From: Nematopogon swammerdamellus
Lineage: Eukaryota > Arthropoda > Insecta > Lepidoptera > Adelidae
Length of the DNA stretch: 64,000 bases
Assembly: GCA_946902875.1 (NCBI GenBank)
Contig: OX336340.1
Location: 6,717,739 to 6,781,738 of the forward strand
Direction of reading: 5' to 3'
The notes beneath the pieces are model-generated. The model ran no database searches. It was not told the DNA's origin and worked only from the letters and a program-made list of their open reading frames with translations. Positions 31,933-41,372 of this stretch are shown in pieces. The stretch's first letter is position 1. Each line of letters opens with the position of its first letter. The position numbers and the translations under genes were made by a program.

Positions 31933-32310
31933 GCCTCGGTAGCTCAGTAGTGCGGTCGGTCGGCTGTCGGTCCGATCATAAGCACACCTGGGCGCAGTCA
32001 GTGGATGGATGGGTGACCGCTCGACTGTTGGAGGCTGACCGTGGTTCGGATTCCACGTAAAACTGTAGGTCCCTTCCCTTCTTACATTACTAGGTGGTAG
32101 GGTTTAACCCGCCCGGGTTGGTACCACCGCACTGAATGAAAGGTCGGTTGAAACGACTATGTAAATAGTTTGTGTTTTCCGTCCAGTTCAGTGTAGCCGG
32201 CACGACCGAAAGGAAGCACTGACATGGCATCTAGTTCACCAAGATGTTATCGGCTGACATCGCTGACATCGCTGATGATGTAGCCAACCGTATCAGTTTC
32301 CATAAAAAAA
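31933..32310 (+). mobile_element. SINE-A, full length, + strand
   Basis: A-box-like GCCTCGGTAGCTCAGTAGTG at 31933, a degraded 5S-like segment with GGATGGATGGGTGACCGC, B-box-like CCGTGGTTCGGATTCC, central module, TATGTAAATAGTTTGTG, then a 3' domain ending GTATCAGTTTCCAT plus A-tail. A short duplicated GACATCGCT lies near the 3' end (32260-32275). Confidence 0.93.
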
Positions 32311-32411
32311 GTGCCGATATCCGCCACCTGAGATTAATTCACAATAAAATATCCGGTATAAGATACAGTACCCGGCAGCAAATAATGCACATCGGGCTTT
32401 AGAAAGAGACA

Positions 32412-32489
32412 ATCCGGTTGTAGAGCGTCGTCTCTGTCGCACGAACTCGCACGTCTCTGTGCGACAGGGACGACGCTCTACAACCGGAT
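32412..32489. repeat. Hairpin, 31 bp arms with one mismatch, 16 nt spacer
   Basis: Arms 32412-32442 and 32459-32489 (ATCCGGTTGTAGAGCGTCGT start). Pairing can extend a few bases outward (GAC/GTC). It lies immediately left of the GTCY MITE. Size fits a precursor-like hairpin, but expression is unknown. Confidence 0.92.
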
Positions 32490-32494
32490 GGTCT

Positions 32495-33000
32495 TTTTAT
32501 GGTTCCGTATCCGTCGTACGGGACCCTATTACTAAACCTACGCCGTCTGTCTGTATGTCTGTCCGCCTGTCTGTCCGTCCGTCTGTCCGTCTGTGCGAGG
32601 GCTGTATCTCTTGATCTGTAATCGCTAGCCCGTTGAAATCACAGAATATGTGTTATTATGGCCGATACAACAACAAATAATAAAAAATATGAAAAAGTAA
32701 AAAATTCACAGGGGTCCCCATAGAAAAACTAAAAAGTCTATGCGCGCCATCTACCAACAGTATGAATCATTTTAACTAATCATGTACATATATTTTTTTT
32801 TTATTAGAAAAATGCAAAGCGAAAATCATTGGAAAAAATACATCCCGGCCAGGATGTCATATAATCATGTACATATTTTAACTAAGTAATATGAAGCATT
32901 TCATAATACACGCCATAGATGGCGTGAGTGGCGCTAACCATGACAAGGCGATATGGAACCCTCAGTGCGCGAGTTCGACTTGCACTTGGCCGGTTTTTTG
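32495..33000 (+). mobile_element. GTCY-type MITE, longest copy
   Basis: Starts ATGGTTCCGTATCCGTCGTA, then TATTACTAAACCTACGCCGT and a CTGTCCGTCCGTCTGTCCGT-type run (32546-32597), ATGTGTTATTATGGCCGATA and GCGCGCCATCTACC. It ends GCGAGTTCGACTTGCACTTG then GCCGGTTTTTT. A ~90 bp insertion at 32790-32880 is flanked by duplicated TAATCATGTACATAT. It matches the class of lepidopteran MITEs described as carrying hitchhiking (GTCY)n microsatellites. Confidence 0.85.
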
Positions 33001-33470
33001 AAGCTCAACACGAATTATTTGCTGCCGGGAACTGTACATACATATATAGATATAGTGTTACACTTTTATGCTTTATAAACACAGACTTTAATATAAATTT
33101 ATTTCCCTCTCAGACGCCTCTTCTTCCTCCAGACTCGTTTCCCAGTAGAAAAGGCCAGTTCACCACAATCCGGCCGGCTCGGAATAGGTCCCCAGCGGCC
33201 GGGAGCGGCTCCGCCCGCGTCAGAAAAGCCCGGGCTCGGATCTAAGCCAGCGTGAGCCGGGCTCGCGCCGCGCCGCCGTAATATATGTCGGACTGCATTT
33301 CGGCTTTAGGCCCGTCACACACGGGCTACGTGCGCCTGTGATACAGGCACCGACTACGTACATACACCATGCTACGATGTCAATATTTATGTAGGTAATA
33401 GATCTATTGGGTACCTACCTAATTGAATTCACCTATCTTATTTAATTGTGTTTTTTTTAACTAAACTAAA
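33001..33470. other. Unassigned DNA, CpG-rich at 33160-33330
   Basis: No element recognised; a 105-codon ORF (32928-33245) overlaps the MITE end and is not supported. Confidence 0.35.
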
Positions 33471-33592
33471 CAGTTCAGTGTAGCCGGCACGACCGAAGGG
33501 AAGCACTGACGTGGCACCAAGTTCACCCGGTGCTATGGGCTGACATCACGGATGTTGTAGGTGATGTAGCAGTGTCAGTTTCCATAAAAAAA
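33471..33592 (+). mobile_element. SINE-A, 3' domain only
   Basis: CAGTTCAGTGTAGCCGGCAC through GTGTCAGTTTCCAT and an A-run. 5'-truncated, as expected for incomplete reverse transcription. Confidence 0.88.
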
Positions 33593-33820
33593 ACTAATAT
33601 GGCAGTCCATTTCTAATTTTGTTCTTTCGTAAATGCCAATAACATAAAATTTTTTAGTAGGTACAAACTATGTTCATAACATATTTTATTATATACTGAC
33701 TACAAGGTAGATATAGTGACTTAGCAAAGAGAAGAAAAAATCGCATGCATTAAGTATGAAAAATTTATTTATTTTTCACTTTTAGTGAAATAAAAAAAAA
33801 AATTGAATTGAAAAATCAGT

Positions 33821-34509
33821 TTTTTTTATTGAAAGCGCGACATAATGACGCCGAGCCACATATTATAAGGTGTACAAAGACGCCCATGGAAATTTGTTCG
33901 TAACTAAATGAGAAAGTAATAATATCGGGATCTAAACTAATTCAACAGTTGCGGAGTTATGCGCATACAACGCACATGAAATGTTGTATTTTATCAAAGA
34001 GGAGAGCTGCATGTATGCCGGCTCAGCAGCCATGTCCATGCCGTAACACGCCAACACAATATTTAGCTTTAGCTTGAGGCTTTCCGGCGGCGGCGGCGGC
34101 GGCTCGAATGGACGAGAGCTTTCGTAGCAACAACGTTGTTCCAGCCGGCTACCTGTCGACCTCAACTGCGGGGAATAGCAAGCACGATGCACGAGATAGC
34201 GTAATGCCCGTCGGTGACGCATTTTGTGTATATACAAGTATATACCATATAGGAAATAACATATATGTAATAGAACATAGGAAGTATATATCGTTATTTC
34301 CACGGATGCGTAACAATCGGTTCTGCAGATCTTTCCTCTAAAGAACCGGTAAACTCTAGAACGCTCTTCCTGCCCATATATTCCCCCCAAGTACAGTCTC
34401 GGGTCCTTCAAGGGGGGCAACCGCCGCATACGATCGAATGTCCACGGGCGTCGTTAGACACCTTATGGGTGGCTCGGCGCCATGTGTCGCGCTTTCAATT
34501 AAAAAAAAA
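33821..34509. mobile_element. Element E copy with ~60 bp terminal inverted repeats
   Basis: Left end 33821-33890 and right end 34441-34509 match in inverted orientation: TTATTGAAAGCGCGACA, GCCGAGCCAC, ATAAGGTGT, GACGCCC(A/G)TGGA. The right arm also carries the E coding-like segment found at 40020-40205, in reverse. Internal unique DNA holds a (CGG)n run at 34087-34103. A minus-strand 165-codon ORF (33932-34429) crosses E sequence and is not a supported gene. Confidence 0.7.
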
Positions 34510-34915
34510 CATTTTATTCACACACTAAATAAAAACTCAAGAATAAAAAATAATAATTACGTCTATTACTGCAGCTTTATGCTACATAGACATAAGCTGT
34601 AAACACACAAACACAGCAAAAGTGTCGTGACGGTCGAAGTCTTTAAGAAATAACTCAGTTTGATAACATTAAGCGAATGGTTGAATGAATGAATGTTGCT
34701 GTCAAGGCTCTGAGTGCAGCAGTGTGAATCTCGGACAAAGCTACACTACTAGCAATGCTCATAAGATAAGCCTCTCAAAGAGGCTTGAAGCAATCCTAAA
34801 TGAATTTGCTTGCTTGCCTGATCCAGAGCCACATAGCCTCACGTAAGGCACACTTGCAATTCTAACCATTTCACGTAAACCAGCAATACCTACAGATGTA
34901 CCTACTCTAAAGAAT
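34510..34915. other. Unassigned DNA
   Basis: Nothing recognised. Confidence 0.35.
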
Positions 34916-34920
34916 AAAGC

Positions 34921-35217
34921 ATAGCCCCACTGCATCTCTCCCCGTGCATGTCGTAAAAGGAGGCGACAAAGGGATAAGGACAATTAGCTGGTGTGCTTAA
35001 AGGGCGACAGGCTAGCCACCTTTCACCTTGGAACGGTCCTTCCACCGAGTTATCCAGCGGGTGGGTCTTCGTGCCTTACTTGCTGCTTGATAGTTATCTT
35101 GTCCGAATACTTGGCTATACGTGGTGGTCGGTGTTGTGCTGTAATTTACAAGAGTTCCTCCACCACAACTCCTGCCGTTACTCTGCTTACCCAGATTGTC
35201 GGGATACAGCGTGTGGT
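34921..35217 (-). mobile_element. Repeat C, full length
   Basis: Complement runs from ATCCCGACAATCTGGGTAAG through the inverted core and CACGAAGACCCACCCGCTGG to CATGCACGGGGAGAGATGCA then GTGGGGCTAT at the left end. Confidence 0.88.
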
Positions 35218-35304
35218 ATGTCCGTACCTACTCCATCCACAATTGCTCAGAGTTCATATTGTTGGTTTATTTTTCATCAACCCTTGTTACGGTTATTCTT
35301 CCAT

Positions 35305-35605
35305 TATTTTATTAGGTTTCCGCAGCAGTACGGAAGCCTATTACTAAGCCTACGTCGTCTGACTGTCCGTCTGTACGTCGTCTGTATGTCCTACTTTTAA
35401 AGGGTTATATATAGTTCGAACCGTGATAGATGGTAAACAAAAACATGTAAAAATTAAGGGCCCCCATACAAGAAATGTGTGAACTTAGTGAGATTATAGT
35501 GCCAACTGAAAAGTAAAACAACAAATAATAAAAACCTACCAATTACGAGGTGGCAAGGAAACCTGGGTGCACAAGTCCGACTCGCACTTGGCTGGTTTTT
35601 TCATC
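35305..35605 (+). mobile_element. GTCY-type MITE, diverged copy
   Basis: TTTCCGCAGCAGTACGGAAG, TATTACTAAGCCTACGTCGT, a short GTCY run, and the terminus GTCCGACTCGCACTTGGCTG then GTTTTTT. Confidence 0.75.
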
Positions 35606-35679
35606 AATCATTTGGCCCAATTTCTTACGAAAGCAACTCCTGCTTTCAGTTCATGATTCCGCAATGTAACCACAGTGCA

Positions 35680-35742
35680 GTGTATGCGACAAAACGGAAG
35701 CACTGACAGTGACGTAGCTAACTTTAGGTTCCATAAAACCAT
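35680..35742 (+). mobile_element. SINE-A, degraded 3' scrap
   Basis: GTGCAGTGTATGCGACAAAA, GGAAGCACTGACA and TAGGTTCCATAAAA preserve the order of the SINE-A 3' domain. Confidence 0.5.
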
Positions 35743-35924
35743 TTAAATACTTTGAGCAGTCCTGGCGCGCTGCAATTCTTTTCTTACAGTTAACCATTCC
35801 TATTTCTATTATAATTCAGAAGTTTTTTAAATCTCCGGGCGCTGCTCGGAGGAGCTTGTATCCGTTATTCCTTGCCATCCAACCTTTCTCCCCAGCACTC
35901 GTCGCAGAGTAACCCGACACTCTT

Positions 35925-36205
35925 TTGTTGTTGACCCTAGGCTTTTGAGCATCCATCGTTCCACAAAATTGTTCCTCTGTGGCACCGCTAAAGTATTCAG
36001 TTGTCTTGCGGCGAGTGTGTTGTCTGAGACTTTCAACCTGGGCGGGTCTAAGCTAGAGAGAACTTCATTGGTACGGAATTCTGCTGGTACGGTGCCTGTG
36101 TGGTGCGGTGCATTTGGCTGTGTCGAGCACCTTTCATCCCTCGGCACTGTCGGCACACCAACCATATTGGTTAATACAAGAAAAATATACTCCTATTCTC
36201 TTTGT
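35925..36205 (+). pseudogene. LINE ORF2 C-terminal end
   Basis: Frame + reads KLFLCGTAKVFSCLAASVLS and TFNLGGSK, a decayed form of the F-x-x-R-T-x-x-x-W-N-x-L-P ... F-N-x-x-x-F-K segment at the C-terminus of Jockey/CR1-group reverse transcriptases. A second copy of the same family is at 58085-58345. Trp and Arg of the motif are lost here. It is followed by a short 3' part and then an (AAAG)n microsatellite. Confidence 0.65.
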
Positions 36206-36206
36206 A

Positions 36207-36246
<40 letters not shown>

Positions 36247-36249
36247 AAA
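36206..36249 (+). repeat. (AAAG)n microsatellite, 11 units
   Basis: Uninterrupted 44 bp, directly after the LINE remnant; it could have grown from the LINE's 3' tail. Confidence 0.97.
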
Positions 36250-37380
36250 TGGATTTATTAGCACATAAAAACACATTACAAATTAACAATTTAACATATG
36301 GTAAACATGCCAATAGGTCCCATCTCAGCATGTTGCAAATTAGCACTCTTGCTAGAATAGTGCCAACTGCGCTGTTTTTCAGATGGGACCTGCCTATCTA
36401 GGTGGCGCCAATCTTGCGTATAAATAGTCATTATTTTATATTATATAAAAAGAAAAAAAAAGAGAAAATAGTTATATAGTTGGATCGTCCATATATTACG
36501 TCATCGATTTTACCGATTTTCCAAACCCCCCCACAGTCATCCTATCGTCATTATCTAATGAACCCCCACTCGCAAAACCGACGTCATTTCCATTAGCTAC
36601 TTTTATTCCCGGAAATGAATGGGTACCTTACAGATAGTCAAAATTATGCAAAAACTGTAGTCCACGTGAACAAAGTCGCAGCACAGCTCATTCATTACAT
36701 ACATCTATGTAATTTTTCGAGTCATCCGTATTTGCAACAACAACGTCAATTTGGCAAGAAGATAATGCAAACGAGACATTTCTGCTTCAATCTCGTAATA
36801 TTTCATATGTGTACATTATCTCGAAGAAATTAATCCTCGTATTTGACAAGAGCGAGAGAAATGAAGAAGCATGGCGATATAAGCCCCTCGCCGAATGAAT
36901 CCTTCCTAAAGTTCTCAACCGGCGAATGACGCCAGCATAAAAAAAATTCTCAGTAAATTCCTTATAAAAGAGCAAGTCGAAAGAAGTGAAATTTCCTGAA
37001 GATATCATACGTATGCTAATGATATGAGAAAATTGAATAAGACTCAAATGCGTTGGCTCCAGACGCGTTCTCAAATGGATAAAATAAATGTAATATGAAC
37101 GTATCTTATTCTCGCGAGTCCCATTTGCGGGACGGCGGATTATCTCGTAAAACCAGCTTGTCATTTTGTAAATTGAGAATTGTAGCGTTTTCAAATAAAG
37201 TGACTTTATTCACAAGATATTAATTTGAAATTTGGAATTGAAAAATGAATAGAAAGTTGAAGATGCTGGAAGAAGAAGAAGCTTTCGAACAACTGATTGA
37301 AGGCCGCTGTCGCAGGAAATGGTTCTTGGCCAGCCGGGGACCAGTTTCGCCACATTTCAAGATCTGTCTTATTTTTTTTT
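36250..37380. other. Unique DNA
   Basis: 36480-36600 contains a C-run-rich stretch (AAACCCCCCCACAG) that resembles a known lepidopteran dispersed motif. 36830-37200 is unique with scattered CpG. No gene recognised. Confidence 0.35.
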
Positions 37381-37382
37381 TA

Positions 37383-37505
37383 ATCCGGTATGCATGGCTG
37401 AGTCAGAGCGGCAGACAGAGTACATGCTCCTACCAGCCAAGATCACCTCCGTGAAGGAAGGTGCCATACCGGAGACATTCCTTTTGATTGCTGGCTTTAC
37501 TTATT
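37383..37505 (-). mobile_element. SINE-B, 3' domain only
   Basis: + strand ATCCGGTATGCATGGCTGAG, CCAGCCAAGATCACCTCCG and GGTGCCATACCGGAGAC match 44700-44800. A T-run (the A-tail in reverse) precedes it. Confidence 0.82.
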
Positions 37506-38235
37506 AGGAATTAGTTTATCATTGCGTTTTGTTATCGTAATTTTTGTTTATTAATTGAAAATGATTTTTTTATTTGTATATTTTTATTACCTATAATAAA
37601 TACAATAAAATAAAAATAACATTATTATGTTGAAATCCTTACTTATCCAATGCAACGGCTGCCAGCTGCACAGTCGCTTGTAACTCGAGAACGGCTTAAC
37701 TGATTTAGATGCAGCTTTCACAGTATTGCAATAGGTTATTTATTAGGTAGGTACCATAGTACGAGTCCCGGGTACAGCAAAAAGAGCATACAATTCCGTT
37801 TAAAAAATAATTTTATACTTCATTTCGTATTCATATCTAATCATCCCAAACGCCGAATCTATCATAAAAAATACAATTCAAAAACATTATACAAATTCGA
37901 CGAAGGTCGGAGATATTTAATCAAATAAAATATTCCGAAACGAAAAATTGTGGACTCAGTAATCCAATATCGTACGCAAATATTTGATTTGCGCTGCGCA
38001 CATTTCTTGTTTCCATCCATCAACATTGTGGAGAACGTTAAAATAAAGCGTACTAAGCTGAATTTTCAGAGCTGCCCTTCATTTCAAGTATCCTATTGTT
38101 TGCGTTCACGGCCGTTGGAGTGCCGACCAAAATTATAACTCCATTAGTGTATTGCATGCCGTAGATTATTTGCACATTATTGTTTTCTGCGTTGGGACAA
38201 CACATGACGATATAATATCATTTAAAGACAAGCTT
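37506..38235. other. Unassigned AT-rich DNA
   Basis: 37680-37760 has a GTAACTCGAGAACGG motif shared with 44500-44540, probably a LINE scrap. Nothing else. Confidence 0.35.
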
Positions 38236-38239
38236 TTCG

Positions 38240-38435
38240 GGACACCTTACGTCAATGCTCTCGCCAAAACATTTGCCAATGCATTGACCAAGATGTAGAT
38301 GGGTGTATTTTTTTATTTTGTAGGGATTTGATCCGTTGGCCAACGCATTCGCCAACGTGTAGAGTGGCCTGCCTGACAGAGGATTTGCAAGCGCATTGCT
38401 AAGCGCTTTGGCAAAAGCTTTAGCCCGCAAATTCG
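38240..38435. repeat. Degenerate GCCAACGCATT-type tandem sequence
   Basis: GCCAATGCATTGACCAA, GGCCAACGCATTCGCCAACG, GCAAGCGCATTGCTAAGCGC: a ~12 bp degenerate unit repeated in two clusters (38260-38300, 38335-38420) around a spacer. The minus-strand translation (ALSNALANPLS...) reflects the unit and not a protein family I can name. Confidence 0.6.
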
Positions 38436-39375
38436 CTCAAATCGGAAATAGCATGACATGAAAGTATTCAATCCAGTGGCTCAACCTATCTGTAGCAGTG
38501 CCTAATAAGTGGGAAGAATACGCCAATGCGTTAGTGGGAACGACGCAAAGCACCCTGCGATTATTTCTTAAATCCTTGGTGTGTATACCAATCGTGCAAA
38601 GACCCTGGGTGAGCTGAATAAGAACATTCATGCTGCTATTGCCAACATAGACCCAGACATGCTGAACAACGTGGACCGAAACTTCCGATTTCGACTCTCC
38701 AAAAGTATTGATTAGAACGAAAGCCACCTTCAAGATATAATTTTCAAAATCTAATTAAATAAAACTTTAAATGTACCTTTATGTAAGGATAAAATAATTA
38801 AATGTATGTCTCCAATACTTTTTGTTTTATGATTTTTTAATAAGGATGTTCCCGCGCCTCTCTCTGTATAAGGAAATAGAGAAAGAGGGGATTTAAATGA
38901 GATAAATTTTGTGGCATACCTTTCAGCTTAAAAATAATTCCTTGAATAATACCTTGTTAACGAAATAATATGCAAAAATATATGTACCTATATTTACTTA
39001 TACACACATCTAATTTCATTTGATCTCAAAACGTCAATGCAAAACAATCAAAACGACCGTTCACACGTGTCGACGCGTCGCCGTCAGTAGCGAGCGCGGC
39101 CACCATCAGTCGCCGTCCGCACTGCTAACGGCTAATATCAATATTGTCGCCTACGAACGAATAAAACATGGCCGACGATGTCACGTGACCTGTCGTCGTA
39201 CGTACGCCACGCTGCTGGCCGCTAATGAACTGGGAAACGAGTGGACGCGACATAAAACATGTAAGAGCATAAATAACTAAAAACTATGGAATAGTTGCAT
39301 ACCCATGTGGTAGAGTAAAGACGACAAGTATATAAAGATTGCGAGAAAAGAACAAATTTTCTACGACAAAATAAA
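38436..39375. other. Unassigned DNA
   Basis: No gene recognised. 39050-39250 is CpG-rich and unique. Confidence 0.35.
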
Positions 39376-39384
39376 TTGTTTTAA

Positions 39385-39620
39385 AACATACATACCTACA
39401 TACATAGCGTCACGCCTGTTTTCAGGTGGGGTAGGCAGAGACAACGGATCTCCACGTGCCACGATCCTGACACACCTCTGCCGCCTCTTCCATTCTTATA
39501 ATGTTCTTCATGCATGCTCGATGGTTACGGGTACTACGCACATTGCCCTTTTTGAGCACATGCCTCATCTGGTCCAGGTAGGTGCGTCTAGGGCGACCCT
39601 TCCCGACTCGATGTTTTAAA
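39385..39620 (-). pseudogene. LINE ORF2 C-terminal end with (TATG)n tail
   Basis: Minus frame reads RVGKGRPRRTYLDQMRHVLK, then STRNHRACMKNIIRMEEAAE and WRSVVSAYPT, the C-terminal tail of a lepidopteran LINE reverse transcriptase. The 3' end is GTGACGCTATGTATGTAGG, that is, a (TATG)n tail. Same family as 51221-51690. Upstream coding sequence is absent (5' truncation). Confidence 0.75.
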
Positions 39621-39970
39621 ATATGTAGGTAAATCGAATATAAAACGCAACGTAACATGGATATTTTTACATATTATTTTGTTAGCTAGGTATTATTCAA
39701 GGAATTATTTTAAGCTGAAAGGTGTGCAGAAAAATGTATCTCATTCGAATCCCTTCTTTCTCTATTTCCTCGCACAGTACAAATAGCCTCTATGAACCCT
39801 CTTTATCGCATATAAATCGGTACAATTTATAACGAAAATGTAGTCAGCCTGTTCAACTAACCAGCAACAGTCAGTCAGGCAGGCACGACTACATTATTAT
39901 AGGTTATGTAAAAGATCGAAACAACAATATGTTTAACAATTTTTAAAATGCTGTTTTAACACTGAACTTT
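39621..39970. other. Unassigned DNA
   Basis: AAGGAATTATTTTAAGCTGA (39699-39718) is the complement of TCAGCTTAAAAATAATTCCT at 38924-38943, so a short inverted pair brackets 38.9-39.8 kb. No gene. Confidence 0.4.
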
Positions 39971-39974
39971 TTTT

Positions 39975-40205
39975 ATTGTTTTTTTATAAAGAGCGACTAA
40001 GGTGTCTAACGACGTCCATGGACATTCGGTCGTATGCGGGGTTTGCGAATGCCATGCTGGTCTGACAGGTGGCTATTCACGCCCCTCTTGAAGGACCCGA
40101 GACTGTAATTGAGGGAAAACATACGGGCAGGAAGAGTGTTTCCAGAGTTTACCGGTACTGCAGAGGAAAGATCTGCAGAACCGGTTGGTACGCATCCGCG
40201 GTAAG
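39975..40205 (+). mobile_element. Element E
   Basis: AAGGTGTCTAACGACGTCCA, ATGGACATTCGGTCGTATGC, CCCCTCTTGAAGGACCCGAG, then CAGAGGAAAGATCTGCAGAA. It ends near CGCATCCGCGGTAAG. A short shared reading frame (RVYRYCRGKICRT) also occurs in 33821-34509; it may be a trace of an ancestral ORF. Confidence 0.8.
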
Positions 40206-40254
40206 TCTTTCTTTACCAATAATTAAGAAAGTTTTCTTTACTAGGTATTTGTAC

Positions 40255-40332
40255 CGTGTGGGACCGGTACTTTAAAAGAATAGCCCCACTGCATCTCTCC
40301 CCGTGTATGTCGTAAAAGGCGACTAAGGGATA
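40255..40332 (-). mobile_element. Repeat C, 3' terminal fragment
   Basis: GTGTGGGACCGGTACTTTAA, TAGCCCCACTGCATCTCTCC, CGTAAAAGGCGACTAAGGGA. Confidence 0.8.
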
Positions 40333-40335
40333 TGA

Positions 40336-40531
40336 CTCCCTCCTTATATTACTAGGTGGTAGGGTTTATCCCGCCCGGGTTGGTACCACGGCACTGAATG
40401 AAAGGTCGGTCGAAACGGCTATGTAAATAGTTTGTTTTCCGTCCAGTTCAGTGTAGCCGGCACGACCGAAGGGCTGACATCACGGATGTTGTAGGCGATG
40501 TAGCCAACCGTGTCAGATTCCATAAAAAAAA
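40336..40531 (+). mobile_element. SINE-A, 5'-truncated
   Basis: Central module (TACTAGGTGGTAGGGTTTAT, GGTTGGTACCACGGCACTG) and 3' domain with A-tail. An internal deletion removes AAGCACTGACATGGC and neighbours relative to other copies. Abuts a repeat C fragment. Confidence 0.87.
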
Positions 40532-40990
40532 GGTAAGTAAAATCTTAAGCGAACATATACAGAGTTCTCCCAGGATCAACGGGAAATACTTATTTTTTAC
40601 GAATCATAAGTATTTTCGAGCCCCATTCACAAAGTCAGCGCCTCAGCCACTCGCAGTCGAGCCGGTAAGCCACTCGATGCAGGAAGAAGGAACCTGCGCT
40701 ATCTCCATCCCCGCAGTAGACGGGTGTCGGAATCAATAGCCCCTATTTAGCACAAAGACAATATAACGCAACGTCAATGCAAATTCACCTCCTGTCGGGC
40801 ACGACGCGGCAGAGCTCGCTTCCCCGTATAATGACGTCTCAAGTGAAAATACGAGTTGAGCCGCTTAAAGGTCTTCAACAGGAGAGCGAGGCGACTCACG
40901 GCGCCGCCGCCGCGGCGGCGCACGAATAAAAGACACCGACCGTTCATACTACTATGGCCACTTCCCCGGTCTAATAGAAACTATTAGCCA
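40532..40990. other. Unique CpG-rich DNA
   Basis: 40660-40960 is CpG-rich (including CGCCGCCGCCGCGGCGGCGC) with no ORF or known repeat; a regulatory role cannot be tested here. Confidence 0.35.
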
Positions 40991-40997
40991 AACTGAC

Positions 40998-41109
40998 TAT
41001 TCTCAAATCAAAACAAACGTGCAGCTCGCACCTTAGTGAAGGGAGATTCCCTTCACTAAGCCATAAAACTTTATTATGCGAACTGCACGTTTGTTTTGAT
41101 TTGAGAATA
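40998..41109. repeat. Nested hairpin: 27-33 bp outer arms, 13 bp inner arms
   Basis: Outer arms 40998-41024 and 41083-41109 are perfect complements; with one mismatch the pairing extends six more bases (to 41030/41077). Inside, CTTAGTGAAGGGA (41032-41044) pairs with 41048-41060 across a 3 nt loop. The remaining 16 nt on the right side form an asymmetric bulge. Confidence 0.92.
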
Positions 41110-41261
41110 ATATTTTGTATTGTCTCGACCTGAGCAACTAAAATGTAAACAATCCTGGGAAGAGAACATGCTATCACTTTAATTTATGTTTCGCAAATTG
41201 TTATTATTATCGTTTTATACCATGTTTCTTTATTTAATAAATTATTTGAATTTGAACTGGG

Positions 41262-41372
41262 TTTGAAGTCTGCGGTATGCCACCTACTTTCTCGGAGGTG
41301 ATATTGGCTGGTCGCAGCATGTGCTCTGCTCTGACCCCTCTAATTCTGCCAACCATATGGGATTACATAAAA
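41262..41372 (+). mobile_element. SINE-B, 3' domain with A-tail
   Basis: TATGCCACCTACTTTCTCGG, GAGGTGATATTGGCTGGTCG, CATATGGGATTACATAAAAA. This copy shows the true 3' end of family B: ATTACAT plus A-run. Confidence 0.8.

Noticed and set aside
33932..34429. 165-codon minus-strand ORF
   Set aside because: Runs through element E sequence and a (CGG)n run; the part I recognise recurs as a repeat at 40020-40205.
35827..36165. Minus-strand ORF of 112 codons (and its likeness at 58016-58336)
   Set aside because: Both are antisense shadows of LINE C-terminal coding sequence on the + strand; their mutual similarity comes from that.
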